64,000 nucleotides of DNA, taken from NCBI GenBank assembly GCA_047967505.1, contig CM106540.1. One strand, given 5' to 3'. Shown here in pieces: positions 53,513 to 64,000 of the stretch (positions are counted from its first letter, which is position 1; every line of letters starts with the position of its first letter). Source of the stretch: Dipteris shenzhenensis. Taxonomy: Eukaryota; Polypodiophyta; Polypodiopsida; Gleicheniales. Below the pieces are notes generated by a model. That model was given only the letters and a program-made list of their open reading frames with translations, did no database searches and was not told the DNA's origin. Both the position numbers and the translations under genes were made by a program.

Positions 53513-54361
53513 AGTTCGACATGAAAGATCTTGGACTTATGCACTATTGTCTTGGAATTGAGTTTTGGAGATTCAAATATCACATTCATGAGTTAGCTCT
53601 ACTATGTTGATAGTCTCTTGAAGAAGTTTCATATGGCAGATTGGAAGATTGTAGCCACTCCCATGGAGCAGAGTTTGAAACTTACTAAAGATTTAGAAAA
53701 GCCTACAGTCAATGACAGGTACTACAAGTAGCTCATTGGATCTCTTATATATTATATCTGACTATCACAGAGCCAGATATTTATTATGCAGTAAGCTCAC
53801 TTGCACAATTTATGGCAAATCCAAAACAGTCTCACTGGAATGCAGCCAAAAGAGTCTTGAGATACATCAGAGGAACAAGACAGATTGGGATAGAATATAG
53901 AGGAAGTCATCCACAGTTGCATGGATACTGTGATAGTGACTATGGTAGAGATCATGAGACCAAGAGATCGACATAGGGATATGCATTTTTCCTTGGTCAA
54001 GGTGCTATATCATGGTTGTCAAACAAACAGCCAACTGTTTCTTTGTCTTTGACTGAAGCAGAATATAGAGCACTCACTACAGGTGCATGTGAGGATATAT
54101 GGCTCAGAAGACTATTGTCAGAAATAGATTACTTTGATGAGTCAAAGCCAACAACAATATACTGTGATAATCAATCGGCTCAAGCATTGGCCAAGAATCT
54201 AGTATATCACTCCAGGACAAAGCACATTGATGTCAGAGAGCACTTCATCAGAGAAAGAGTGTTACTTGGTGACACCACACTATAGCATTGTGATAGCAAA
54301 GAAAATGTTACAGACATCTTTACCAAACCACTCGGTGAAGAGCTTCTCGAGAAACACGACT
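53513..54361 (+). pseudogene. Copia element D RT end and RNase H
   Basis: The first part (53513-54000) is in mixed frames with FDMKDLGLMHYCLGIEF and RVLRYIRGTRQIGIEY. RNase H is open at 54016-54285: SNKQPTVSLSLTEAEYRALT, IYCDNQSAQALAKN and HSRTKHIDVREHFIRERV, then after a stop NVTDIFTKPLGEELLEKHD. The E in TEAEY and D in CDN are kept. Confidence 0.92.
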
Positions 54362-54489
54362 AGCTCTTGGTTTGACGCAGAGGAAGGATATTCCCATTAA
54401 AGGGGTGTGATGGAATGTAATGCTCAGTCCTTCTTTGATTCCCTAGAATCATCATCTTGAGGGAAGACCTACGTCATGATGTTGATCTT

Positions 54490-54498
54490 GAGGGAAGG
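54490..54498 (+). other. Polypurine tract of copia element D
   Basis: GAGGGAAGG immediately before the 3' LTR. A similar CTTGAGGGAAG occurs 35 bp upstream. Confidence 0.7.
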
Positions 54499-54751
54499 TA
54501 TTGAGAGTTCATGCTCAATGTGATCATGTGTGCATAGCACCATCACGTGATCATATGTGCATAGTACTAACCCAATAGAGTGCTATAAAGGAAAGGGTTA
54601 GATGCCCTAACCCTAACCCTAAATGGGTTTGTATATATTCTACATTTTCAACTAAAATCTAATGTACAATTAGTCATTTGTGGTGTGCTCTCTAGCTGTG
54701 CCCTCTCTCCTCATCTCCACTCTTCTCCTCTCCTCTCTTCACATTTTGTTA
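54499..54751 (+). mobile_element. 3' LTR of copia element D (253 bp)
   Basis: Matches the 5' LTR throughout. Terminal TG has become TA and terminal CA has become TA, both single transitions. It lacks a CATC tetranucleotide near its start and keeps the TATA and telomere-like motifs. Confidence 0.93.
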
Positions 54752-54756
54752 GACCC
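54752..54756. other. Target site duplication of copia element D, right
   Basis: GACCC following the 3' LTR, pairing with GACCT at 47376-47380. Confidence 0.75.
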
Positions 54757-57700
54757 TTCATGAAAGAAATAATTGAACATATATATCCACCATTGTAAAG
54801 GACAAGGTATAAAAGTTACATTGATCCATAATAGGACCACAACAAATTGTCACTACCTTCCCAAAATATACTATTCCAAAATTAAATATACAAAGTCAAA
54901 TCAATCCCACAAAATATATCATATAAGGAAGTTATAACAAAAATCTTCGCATCCATTAGTGCTCGGAGGAATCCATATATACATAGTAAAGAAGGAGTAT
55001 TGGAAACCCTAGATTATCCACCATGAGCCTACTACATAATTGAATCCCAAAATATAAGGAGTAATGCCTATATGCCAAGGCACTACCAAATATACATGAG
55101 AAGCAAGCTAGCTATTTTTTTATAAAAACATAAAAGTATATAAACACCTAAACCATTAAAAACTTATGTATAAAGCTGAATCAGAAACATATACCAAATA
55201 AATATATACTTCCTACCATACATAACCAATGTAAAGATATGACACATACCTGATTACTTATACATGTCCAACCACTAATAACCACCCACTAATGAGAAAA
55301 ATAATCGATGTAGAGAGTACAACCATGAGAAAGCACTAGAAGTATACTTTTGTAGAAGGAAAGCATAGAAACATGGCCAAGCATATAATCCAAGAGTTTA
55401 GTGAACTCATGGACCTGTGATAAGGCTAATCCTAATAAAAATTGTTAAGCCACAGGTCAACTTAACAAACCCACAGTATCCATGTACATGGTCAGTAAAA
55501 AATATACGAGGTGAACATGGTTTATTTCGCATAGCTCAATAGGTCACCCACATATAAATGTGGCCATAGCTTGAGCGAGCACTTTACTGAGTAAACTCAA
55601 TTAGGATGGAGATGGATAATACAAACTCCCTATAGGATTTAGAGCTACGTAGAACAACCGAGCCCCCCAAGCAATACTCATGCAAGAAACCAAGCAGATC
55701 AACCCGTACTAATAAGAGTTGCATGAAGGGATTCCCATTAGACCAAAAGTCGATGATAAGTAGAGTCACCTAGGGTAACCAAAGCACCCAAACATAGTGG
55801 ACGGTATTACAGAGCCAAAGGACCCTTGTAGCCTCAGCTTTCTAGCTTACTGCCACCTTTCATAGAAATGCATTTAGCAAAGTACAACAATAAGTGGTTC
55901 CATCAATGAAAGGGAGTCCCTAGTCATAGATAGCATTCCAAAGTCATGCCACAATATTACATCTCTCATGAAGGATGCCTAGAGCAAGAAGCAACAATCC
56001 GCTGGCTTGAGCCATACCAATTAGCAATTTGTATGGAAGCACCATGAAAATATGATATGCTAGCCTCAATGAAAGTAATCCCATAAACGGTTGATGTGTA
56101 ATTAGAACAACAACAGATAGACATATAAAGCAAATAATATTGAGAAATAGTTCCATTATTGCATGTAAACCCTGTCACAGTAGCATGCAAACGGCGATAG
56201 CAGAACTGAAGCTTTCAAAGTATTCCCAAAAAACTTTAATGATCCAAAAACAATCAAAGGGAAGACATCTACCAATCGACTCAACTAGAGTGAGCATCAC
56301 CCGTCCTGCATGAAATGTAAACATAAGTAGTAGTGTGGACAGACAAGCCAGACAACCATAACATCATTACACACCACGCAATAAAGCCGTATTCAATTTT
56401 AGTGAATTCCATGTAGTTCCAGCGCACCTAATTACCAATACTTGAAGACATATTTACAACATATCGTGCTTAGACTAACTGACACTAAGCACCAAAGATA
56501 ACCAATAACATAAGGCCCAGTAATGAGTAGAAAATGGGTATGCAAAGTTGTCAGTTCCATATGAGTACTGCCACCATCATGAACGTAGATACTTGGTCCA
56601 ACGATCAAAAACAAGGGAGACAATACAATGACCTAAGAAGCCACCATATCAAGAAGATCCCAGCCTCGTTGTGTGCAAAAATAGTAGCTATGATTGAACA
56701 CTACTTTAGAGAATCCATAGAGAACTCCCACAGAAGTTCAAGGATATAGGCAAATGGAGCAATTGAGGTTAGCTGATACGCAAGTGAGGAGGTAGCCCAA
56801 CGATAATTCCAAGAATAGGGAGTCCTTGTCAATCTATCATGGCACCCAAGTATGCCAGTATCCAAGTTGTATATGACTAGGCAGTAGAGGAGGAATGTAG
56901 GTGGATTAGCGGCCTACCTCTCATGCCAAATCTCCTTTAAAAAGTGACATCCCACCACTTTTGCATCGAGCGACACATGGTTTAAGCCCAATTTTTAACG
57001 TTATATATCACAAATTTTGCCTCAAAGAACATTAGTTAATACCTCCCATATGATAGAACTAGTAGTAAATTCCATATCATTAGTAAATTCCATATGATAG
57101 AAACATTAATTAATACCTCCCATATGATAGAACCATTAGTGAATTTTATATCATTAGTAAACCAAGAGTCTACAATAACCCCATGTAGGATAATCATATG
57201 CACATCCTAGTGACTACCCATTTTAATAACAAGTAATTAATGATCCAAGGGAGTCATTGAAAAGAACTACATTCCATAAAATGTAAGCAATACCGAGAGG
57301 AACAACTAATGCACCATGGGAATTTGCACCATAAGTTAATCCAACCCATACATTACTTCACTTAAATGGGAAAAAGGAGCTTGAATGATTTATTGATGAA
57401 GTATCCTTGAAGAATGCACCAAGGATTTATTACACTAATAATGTTCTCCAAAAGCATACAAAAGAAATATCACTAATCAATACAAACTCCTATACTATAT
57501 TACAGGAAATTCCCACACCAATCAAAAAGAAAATGAAAAGACGAATTGCTTGCATCTAGGATAGTACTCCTTTGGCGCCTCATGCACTGTCAGTAGATCT
57601 TTGTCATCAAAGTGATGGCATCCTGCATACCAAATAGCATACACCAATGTACATGTAAATATAAGTAGGAACCAAGTATGCTATTGAATAAGGAAAGGAG

Positions 57701-57880
57701 AGTTTTGTATGTATCAACTAGTAGATTGCATATAATCTATAAAAAGAGAATAAGTGTGAATGAACTTGTGTATATTTAGTGTGTATGTGTGTATGATTGG
57801 GTAGGTGTGAATGTGAAGTATATGTGAGTGATAGATTAAAAGTATGTGTTCTTGTGTGTATATTTGTATGTCTAAATGTT
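54757..57880. other. AT-rich interval, no gene recognised
   Basis: Three kilobases with only short frames (e.g. 55584-55769, 56534-56749) of no recognised family. A tandem duplication around TAATACCTCCCATATGATAG lies at 57030-57160. Confidence 0.5.
57030..57160. repeat. Imperfect tandem repeat with CCATATGATAG words
   Basis: TAATACCTCCCATATGATAG occurs twice (about 57040 and 57112), each followed by a TTAGTaAATT-CCATATcATTAG variant. Confidence 0.8.
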
Positions 57881-57894
57881 ACCCAGTAGTAATG

Positions 57895-58090
57895 AGAGCG
57901 TGTGTATGAATGTATGTGCATGGATGCATGTGTGCAAATGTGTGTAGGTGTGTGGCACCCTCTAACCTAGAAGTTAGGTCAAAATGATGTGCATGTGCAT
58001 GAATGTGTGTGCATGGATGCGTGTGTGCGAATGTGTGTAGGTGTGCAGCCCCCTCTACCCTAGAGGTTAGGTCAAAATGATGTGCACCCA
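57895..58090. repeat. Tandem duplication, unit about 95-110 bp
   Basis: Two units end with GGTTAGGTCAAAATGATGTGC (about 57970-57991 and 58065-58085), each preceded by GTGTGTAGGTGTG and a CCCTCTA-CCTAGA block, in a TG-rich context. Confidence 0.85.
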
Positions 58091-58242
58091 CGTGCATCCA
58101 TGTGTGTGTGTGTGTGTGTGTAAATATTTATAATGACATTAAACTAAAAATGAACATTTGCACAATGTTAAATGTCTAAAAATAGGAATTCAATAAAATA
58201 TAGTGCTTGACTAAACATAACATTTTACAAACACTGTGCATA

Positions 58243-58318
58243 TGTGCACGTGCATACACACACAAGCATGTGGAAGTGCACATGCATGCATGCATGCATA
58301 CAGGCATGCACGGATGCG

Positions 58319-58373
<55 letters not shown>

Positions 58374-58375
58374 GC
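58243..58375. repeat. CA microsatellite with ATGC and CG runs
   Basis: GCATGCATGCATGCAT at about 58281-58298, CGCGCGCG at about 58317-58326, and about 22 CA units at 58327-58370. Confidence 0.95.
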
Positions 58376-58479
58376 ACACAAAAGTCAAAATCCAACTCTC
58401 AAGATATTGCTTGCACCTTACTCATGGAGCTCACCACAAATATCAAATCCATAGCAACCCAATTCGAATCCACTACATA

Positions 58480-59190
58480 GACCATTGCACCATCAAGCCA
58501 AGAAAAACAAACCAATCTAGCTTTTCAAGAAAAACAAATCCTAGCCACCTCACCAATCACTATGTTCACAATCACATTTATCAACTTATAGTTGTGGTAA
58601 ACCCTTTCCCCAACATGTAAGGACATGCAAGATGTTGGAGGAGTCAACCACTTCTACGAGCCAAATGAACACTCACTCTCTCAGAATGAACACTTATAGG
58701 AGCTATGGACTACAATCTTGTCGAAAGAAACCAACCTAGATTTTCAAGGAACAAAATTTATTAGAAACCTAATGCATCACTCCATGCTCACAATCACATC
58801 CATTGGCTTGAAGTTGTGGTAAACAGGTATTGGAGTAGTCAACCACCTCCATGAGAACAATGAATAGCCACTCTCATATTCTTCCTTTTTTAGATTCTTG
58901 TGACTCAATTGTGGCCCACCTTACCCCAACACACTAGGTATAGGAGTTATGGACTATAGCTTTACCAAAAGAAAACAATCTAACTTTTTAAGAAAAACAA
59001 ATGTTGAGAACCTCTTCACGATCCCATTCAATGGCTTACACTTGTGGTAAATCCTTACCCCAACATGCAAGATATTGGAGCAGTCAACCACTTCTACAAG
59101 AATAATCAACACCCACTCTCTCTTTGTCTTAGATTCTCATGATGCAATTTTCCACCTTACCCTTGCATGCTAGGTATATGATCTACAGAC
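58480..59190. repeat. Three-unit tandem repeat, about 235 bp each
   Basis: Units start near 58490, 58720 and 58965. Each contains in order AAGAAA-CAA-CTA-CTTTTcAAGaAA, CACAATCaCATtcA, TTGTGGTAAA, AGTCAACCACtTCtA and a GGAGcTATGGACTA-like end. Units have diverged with indels, the middle one most. Confidence 0.8.
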
Positions 59191-59269
59191 TATAATCAAC
59201 TAAATGAAAAGCACTTGCAGCTATTGCAAGCATTTAGTAATTAAAAATGAGCAATAAATAGGAAATATT

Positions 59270-59530
59270 ACTATCAATATTAGCCATATTACCATAGTAG
59301 AGTGAATCTATTACTGGCACGTAATAGGCCTTTTATCATTGGTAGTGACCATATTACCATTGGTAATAAACCTATTACCATCCATAATAAGCTACATTAC
59401 CATCAATAATTCCTTTTATCATCGTAATAGGTCTACTATTGCTAATAATATGCCCTTTATTGCTCGTAACAAACCTATTGCCACCAGTAATAGGCCCACT
59501 ACTAGCGGTAAAGCTATCCATTATTGGTTT
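59270..59530. repeat. Array of degenerate palindromic ATTACC/GGTAAT words
   Basis: Words such as ATTACCATTGGTAAT (a 15-base palindrome, about 59353), GTAATAGGCC and CCTATTACCA recur with both orientations about every 20-30 bp through 250 bp. Confidence 0.8.
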
Positions 59531-59779
59531 TTTTCCTACTTACTGATGTCATGAGGTTATTCTCCTGCTATTTGGGACCAATTATGATGTATGTGAATGA
59601 TGCATTAACACACATGCAAAATGTTAATGAACTATGTGCTAATCAAGAAAACTACAATGGGTGACATTCCTTAATTGCAAGTTTCTTGATTTCTTAAAAG
59701 CAATTTGCCCTAGCGAGACATTCAAGGCAACAACTATTTTAAGGTTGCTAATGGGTGGTTTATTCTCAATCTATGATAT

Positions 59780-59890
59780 GTGTAGACTTTATCCAAGGAT
59801 AAATCTCACCTTGATAACTCTCTGACATTGTGAGGTAGTTTATCCAAGGATAAATCTCACCTTGATAACTATGTGACATTGTGAGAAACT
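59780..59890. repeat. Tandem duplication, about 50-bp unit
   Basis: TTATCCAAGGATAAATCTCA, then CCTTGATAACT and TGACATTGTGAG, occurs twice in succession (about 59790 and 59838). Confidence 0.9.
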
Positions 59891-60484
59891 ATGAAAATTG
59901 TTGCAAGCAAGACCAATGAAGCCATTGAAAACTTTAAGCAACGTGAACATCATCCTAAATCTTAACTATAAGACTATTGTGGGTCTCGGCGGTGACTCAC
60001 ATGTCATGGAGATGTTGAAGATGTGCCGACGGAGTCTCCACTCCTAGCTACTCCTTGTGGGAGCAATGCATAGCATGAGTCGTCCGCAAGTGTCACGCAA
60101 GCAACCTCCAGATTGTTACAATGTGGTTCCATGTGAGAGAGATGGAAGGGGAAGAGGGGAGTGGAGAGGGAGAAAGGAGGGAGAAGGAGAGAGGAAGAGG
60201 GAGCTCAGGGGAGAAGGGACTGAAGGGGGATAGAGTGGCAACCACAAGGGCACTATGAAGGGAACAAGAGAACACCCAAAACACTCTCTTTGAAGAGAAG
60301 AGGGAGCTTGTATTCAACTTGTGCAAACAACAATGAAGACCAAAGTCAACCATTTGGCCTTTTATACAAGTCAACTTTTGAAGGGAGGGCCAACCCTTTT
60401 CCTTTTTAGCACTCTTCCTCTCATTATAACCAAAGGCTCTTGGGCCCGTAGGGTGCCAAGGCATATTTAAATATGTTCTTTCCA
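59891..60484. other. Interval with GA-rich patch, no gene recognised
   Basis: The minus-strand frame at 60093-60485 is largely the translation of a GGGA/GGAG-rich tract (60125-60245). No family features. Confidence 0.45.
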
Positions 60485-60590
60485 TCTCTCCCTACTGGTA
60501 GAAATAGCACTTGTGTTAACCATATTAAAGCGCTTGGGACAAGCCTGGCGTTAGGAGGTGTTTCTAATTGGCTCCTAAATAGCGCTTGTG
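60485..60590. repeat. Repeat of TAGCRCTTGTGTTAACC, possible CACTA-type end
   Basis: CCCTACTGGTAGAAATAGCA is similar to the plant CACTA transposon end CACTACTRGAAAA. TAGCaCTTGTGTTAACC appears at about 60505 and TAGCgCTTGTGTTAACC at about 60580, with AGCGCTTGGG between. No partner end was found, so the assignment is weak. Confidence 0.3.
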
Positions 60591-60611
60591 TTAACCTCGC
60601 ACCTCCTAGGC

Positions 60612-61060
60612 TTAGGTGATTTGGGGCTCAAACTCCTTGAGTGCCCTCACACCTTAAACCATTTGGGGCTCGAACCCCGTGAATGTGGCTCACTGGAGTG
60701 GCGAGGCTTAACTTCCGTGAGACACTCCATGGTAACCCTACATGTTACCTGTAATCTTTTGCCTTGGGATATTTGGGGATCAAACTCATTAAGTTTGAGT
60801 TGTACTACTTTCATGGCTATTTTCATTAGCGTGGCTATTTTCATGGATGTAGATCTGAAATGTGCACGTTGCTTGCACTCCTTGGTCTTATTGTTAGCTA
60901 GAACATACAACATGTGCCTAGAATCCTTGAATCCTTGGACTTTGGAGTGGATTTTGGGTATTTGGGGACCAAACTCCTTGAGTTTGAGCTATACTCTTTT
61001 TGTGCACATTGCTTGTAATCACTGGCCTTACGGTATTTGGGGATCAAACTGCATGAGCTT
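60612..61060. repeat. Five dispersed TTTGGGGATCAAACTCC-like units
   Basis: TTTGGGGcTCAAACTCCTTGAG near 60620, with variants near 60660, 60771, 60961 and 61035. Units are 40-190 bp apart and in one orientation. The context between units is partly shared, e.g. GCACaTTGCTTG and TTTGAGtTgTACT. Confidence 0.8.
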
Positions 61061-61099
61061 GTCCGTTGAAGTAGATCATGTGGCCTAGTCACCTTTACT

Positions 61100-61860
61100 C
61101 ACTGATTACCCTGCATTTGGCAGTTGTACTTTATGGATGTTAACATTCCCCCTTTCCTACTGGTTGATCCGTCCTCGGGTGAGCCACGCTGGAGGAGGTT
61201 GGTGGTGAGGACAGTCTGTAGGATGGCATAGTGGTCCAGTCTTGCCGTGACGTGAGGTGAGAGAGGTACGAGCGGTACTTCCAAAAGCGGGTGGCATGCA
61301 TATCCTCGTACGTGCGAAGGTGATGCCTATGGAGATTGTAGACGTGCAGGTAGAGGCAGAGGTCCTAGAATTGAGTCAAACTGACGTTGAGGTTAAAGAC
61401 AATTTGGTTGTTCAGATTGTGGATGCAGTCATCAATGGGGCGACTAAGAGGAGGAGGCAGTCGAAATGTACGATGGCGACGATGGCAGGATCTAACACTG
61501 AGCCGTATATGTCATTGAGAATGATTAGAGGCGGAAGCAAAATCGCTCTTGAGTCATCTCTTTGGGAAAGTTATATTTAGGAAAGTTGTACAACACATTT
61601 GGGTCCTTCTACTGGAGGTCTCAAAATGCAGCCCAAGTCCATCGTCGTTCCATGGGCATGTAGAGTGGGTGGACTCGACGATCGATGGGTGCGCTACAGT
61701 AGTAGCACCAAAATTTCTCTAGCTTTAAGAAGGGGAGGTGCCATTGTGGCTGCAGACCCCGACATTGATCGTAGGGATTGGAGCATCGAGGGTGAGGCTG
61801 TATCCTCCTCTCGTGCACTTTGGATGCGAGCGGCACTAGACGAAGGACTGCATGATGACA
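61100..61860. other. Interval with unrecognised open frames
   Basis: Plus frames 61257-61580 and 61599-61880 and a minus frame 61836-61621 overlap. None has a recognisable domain, and the minus strand here is downstream of the coiled-coil family copy 2, so part may be its decayed 3' end. Confidence 0.35.
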
Positions 61861-62930
61861 TCAAGGGGCGGTGGTATTAAAGATGGTGATTGCATCATTT
61901 CCCTCTTCCTCGATGACTTCCTTTGGGTAGGCTACGTGAATTGTTTCAAAATTTCTCACCAAGGACTCAAGTGAGTATTGGAGAGCCTGTAGCACCCTAT
62001 TGAAGAGGATTGTTATTTCGAGGGGGTGGTAGGTTGTGGACTGGTAGGCCGCGAGGTGCCCTTGAGATTGGACGACTGAGGCTTGGCTGTAGGTCTGCAT
62101 CCAATTGATGTCTGCATGCAGACTTGCAGGAGTGCAAACCCATGGCGTGAGTTCCTTGGGCTTTGTGAGTTGCATCACTTCATCGTCCGTAGGATAATTA
62201 AGGGACTCGATGATGATGATGTAGCACCGGGCTTGAAAATTGAGAAGGATGGGATGGGCGGATAGTGTTTGGAGATCAAAGGGGCAGAGAAGAGATAGAG
62301 AAGTGGGTTGAAGATCAAGGGAGAAGCATGGCATGGCTAAGATGGGGTGGTAGTGGTCGGGGTTACAGCAGTGAATAATAGTCTGGAGGGTGTAGTGAGG
62401 TCTAGGTGGAAGATGAGATTTTGTGCGCAGAGTGCATTTGGAGGGTTTGGGGGATGGTGCGTGGTGCAAGTGTGTATGTGGCTAATTGTGTGGAGACCTC
62501 CTTGTACATCCGGAACTCCGGTTGCTCGCGGTCTTCCAATCCTGACTCCTTTGATTGGGTGGTGGTGCGCTCGCATTCGTTTTCTTCTTGGAGGGAGACC
62601 GTTAGGTTCCTCTCTTATGCCAAGAGATCCTGTAAAGATTGGATCTATTGTTCGTGGGACTCCTGTGATCAGGTGTACCACTCCTCTACTTGTGCCTGTT
62701 GTTCCAGCATTGTGTGTAGGTCCATGAGCATCTAGACCAGGGATTCACTAGTGGCGAGGTAGTCCTTGAGCCTTGTAAGAGTGAGCTTGAGCTCTTCAAT
62801 TTTGGCCCGGTATTCTTCAGCTCTATGTATTGCGACATGGCCTATTGCTTGGCTGTGACCATTGTCGATTGGCTTTCATGCGCAGAGAGCTAGGCTTGGA
62901 TGAGACTGGTGGAGAGTTGTGAGGCTTGTG
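61861..62930 (-). pseudogene. Coiled-coil ORF of the unrecognised family, copy 2
   Basis: Continues on the minus strand from the gag-like part: NLFEAMAQLP, MILQRRQAQASQLSTSLIQA, then shifted-frame coiled coil KIEELKLTLTRLKDYLATSE and EEWY, a Pro-rich stretch, and the longest open frame (62469-61861) with DDEVMQLTKPKELTPWVCTP, ADINWMQTYSQASVVQSQGH, LESLVRNFETIHVAYPKEVI and ITIFNTTAP. The last block is shared with copy 1 (10256-10390). No RT, protease or integrase motif. Function unknown. Confidence 0.5.
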
Positions 62931-62979
62931 CCTGCCTCCTCTGTAAAATCATGCGGGCGACCTATGGGAGTTGTGCCAT

Positions 62980-63992
62980 GGCTTCAAAGAGGTTTAGCTC
63001 CATCAGGTCCACGCATGACAACTACTCTACTGTCATGTGGCTATAGCCACATGATGCCTTATACTGGGGCATGCTGCAAATTTGTAAGGCCTCCGCTAGG
63101 CCTTCCCATGGAGTGCAAGAGGTGCCAGTGGTGAAGGATGTTGTCTCCTAAGGGGTGGTGGAGATTGAGATGTAGGGCACAGCGGGGGTGGTCGACGTAG
63201 CTCCAACTTTTGTATGGAGGCCAATTTCGAATGTCTCATTGCCTTGGAGGTCTTCAATAAGAATGGGCTCCCCTTGAAGCCATTTGCCCTTACTTTGAGG
63301 ATCCACCCGCTAGAGGCGCAGTTGTTGGTGCATGAATTCATGCAACTGGCATTGGTCGAGCAGTTGACTTGTGTCCGGTTACACATGAATTACTGACACT
63401 GGGCGTTGTCCTTGCTCTCTTGGGCCTCACCTCCATTTCTTCTTGCTCGGTCTATATTAGGCCAATGGCGGATTTCTCTGCTAGGCTGAAGCTGACTGGT
63501 AGATGTTGACTCTTTAAGTAATAGAGGACCAAGATGTATAGCATGGGATTGCCGATAATGTCCCTGTGGGTGTCGAGATTGTCTTGCATTTGGTTGTAGA
63601 AGTAGTCAACCCAGTTTGTCTCTTGGAACTCCACAATGTGCAGTAGTATATTGGGCACAATGGACTAATGATGGTCCGTGTGCTTGACTTGAGTGAGCCA
63701 TTGCAAGGCTCTTGCTGGTCGCTCCACTTCGGGCTTGCAGATGGCTGTGAACTGGAGACGACCCTTGCATTTGTGGCAGTTGTAGTGACAAACCATTTTA
63801 AGGGCATCGAGCGTTTTCTTCTTCTTGGAGTATTTCTCCCTTACCACTAGCAGGTTGAAGACTACCTGCACCGTGTCCTGATTGATTTGGTAGTGGTGGG
63901 GGTTGCCTGCTGCATCTTGCAGGATGCCAACATTGGTGTTGTTGTTGTATGCCTTGAGGAATTTTGCCAGCAGTGTCATGTCTAGGTGGCAT
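62980..63992 (-). pseudogene. Gag-like ORF of the unrecognised family, copy 2 (runs off the window)
   Basis: In the reading direction: LLAKFLKAYNNNTNVGILQD, GNPHHYQINQDTVQVVFNLL, VCHYNCHKCKGRLQF (C-x3-C-x2-C arrangement that could bind zinc), RPARALQWLTQVKHTDHH, then after a stop ETNWVDYFYNQMQDNLDTHR, NPMLYILVLYYLKSQHLPVS and a Lys/Arg-rich tail. It matches 11780-10735 of copy 1. The start lies beyond 63992, near the window edge. Confidence 0.5.
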
Positions 63993-64000
63993 GGTAGATG

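Larger units (their letters stand above)
47381..54751 (+). mobile_element. Copia element D, full-length but defective
   Basis: A 7.37-kb element with LTRs, target duplication, primer site, polypurine tract and gag-integrase-RT-RNase H in copia order (integrase before RT). The leader between the primer site and gag is unusually long (about 2.9 kb) and repeat-rich. Between gag and integrase no protease active site is visible. All coding parts carry stops or frameshifts, so it is not autonomous. LTRs differ by about ten transitions and a few short indels by eye, suggesting moderate age. Confidence 0.93.

Noticed and set aside
57718-58480. His/Thr-rich ORFs around the CA repeats
   Set aside because: Low-complexity translations of TG/CA repeats on both strands.
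60093-60485. 130-codon minus-strand protein with Ser/Pro-rich middle
   Set aside because: The frame is kept open by a GGGA-rich tract and has no conserved features.
61257-61880. Two plus-strand genes of about 100 codons
   Set aside because: No family features, overlapping frames on the other strand, and a location next to decayed repeat sequence.

Overview
The window looks like nuclear DNA of a land plant. It has the plant form of VPS28, a DYW-type pentatricopeptide-repeat pseudogene, Ty1-copia and Ty3-gypsy retrotransposons with plant hallmarks, and primer sites for initiator-Met tRNA. No operons, rRNA genes, CRISPR arrays or phage genes were seen. The repeat load and gene scarcity suit a large-genome lineage such as a fern or conifer, but that placement is inference. 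Apart from VPS28, essentially every recognisable coding stretch is a decayed mobile element carrying frameshifts and stops.

Layout. 0-9 kb: a copia gag scrap, a degraded MULE-like transposase on the minus strand, local duplications, and a minisatellite of small hairpins (8948-9130). 9.2-12.7 kb: first copy of an unrecognised two-part family (a gag-like ORF followed by a coiled-coil ORF), with an apparent 1.5 kb in-place inversion. 13.3-23.4 kb: a nest of elements, namely gypsy pol (+), cut by a copia element (-) whose 729-bp 3' LTR, polypurine tract, RNase H, RT, integrase, protease and gag can all be read, then a gypsy pol (-), then LTR, primer site and leader of another copia family (+), then a LINE fragment. 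23.9-28.9 kb: gypsy pol (+) fused to gag-protease, leader, primer site and LTR of the same copia family in the opposite direction. 29.4-30.5 kb: a copia integrase split into two opposed halves. 32-40 kb: two copies of a non-coding dispersed repeat flanking an LTR-like promoter region and the PPR pseudogene.

40.7-41.4 kb holds the one intact host gene, VPS28 (ESCRT-I), apparently without introns, with GA repeats upstream. A tRNA-derived SINE-like element follows at 42.3 kb. 44.2-46.6 kb: chromovirus-like gypsy gag-protease-RT cut off at a TG/TGCA microsatellite. 47.38-54.75 kb: the best delimited element, a copia copy with both LTRs, a near-identical 5-bp target duplication, primer site and polypurine tract, a 2.9 kb repeat-filled leader, decayed gag, integrase, RT and RNase H, and no visible protease. 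54.8-61.9 kb: AT-rich DNA with several tandem and palindromic arrays. 61.9-64 kb: second copy of the two-part coiled-coil family, uninverted, running off the right edge.

The genes do not form a pathway. The window records nested insertion, local inversion and decay around one housekeeping gene. The least explained items are the two-part coiled-coil family, the inverted segments within elements, and the hairpin and palindrome arrays.
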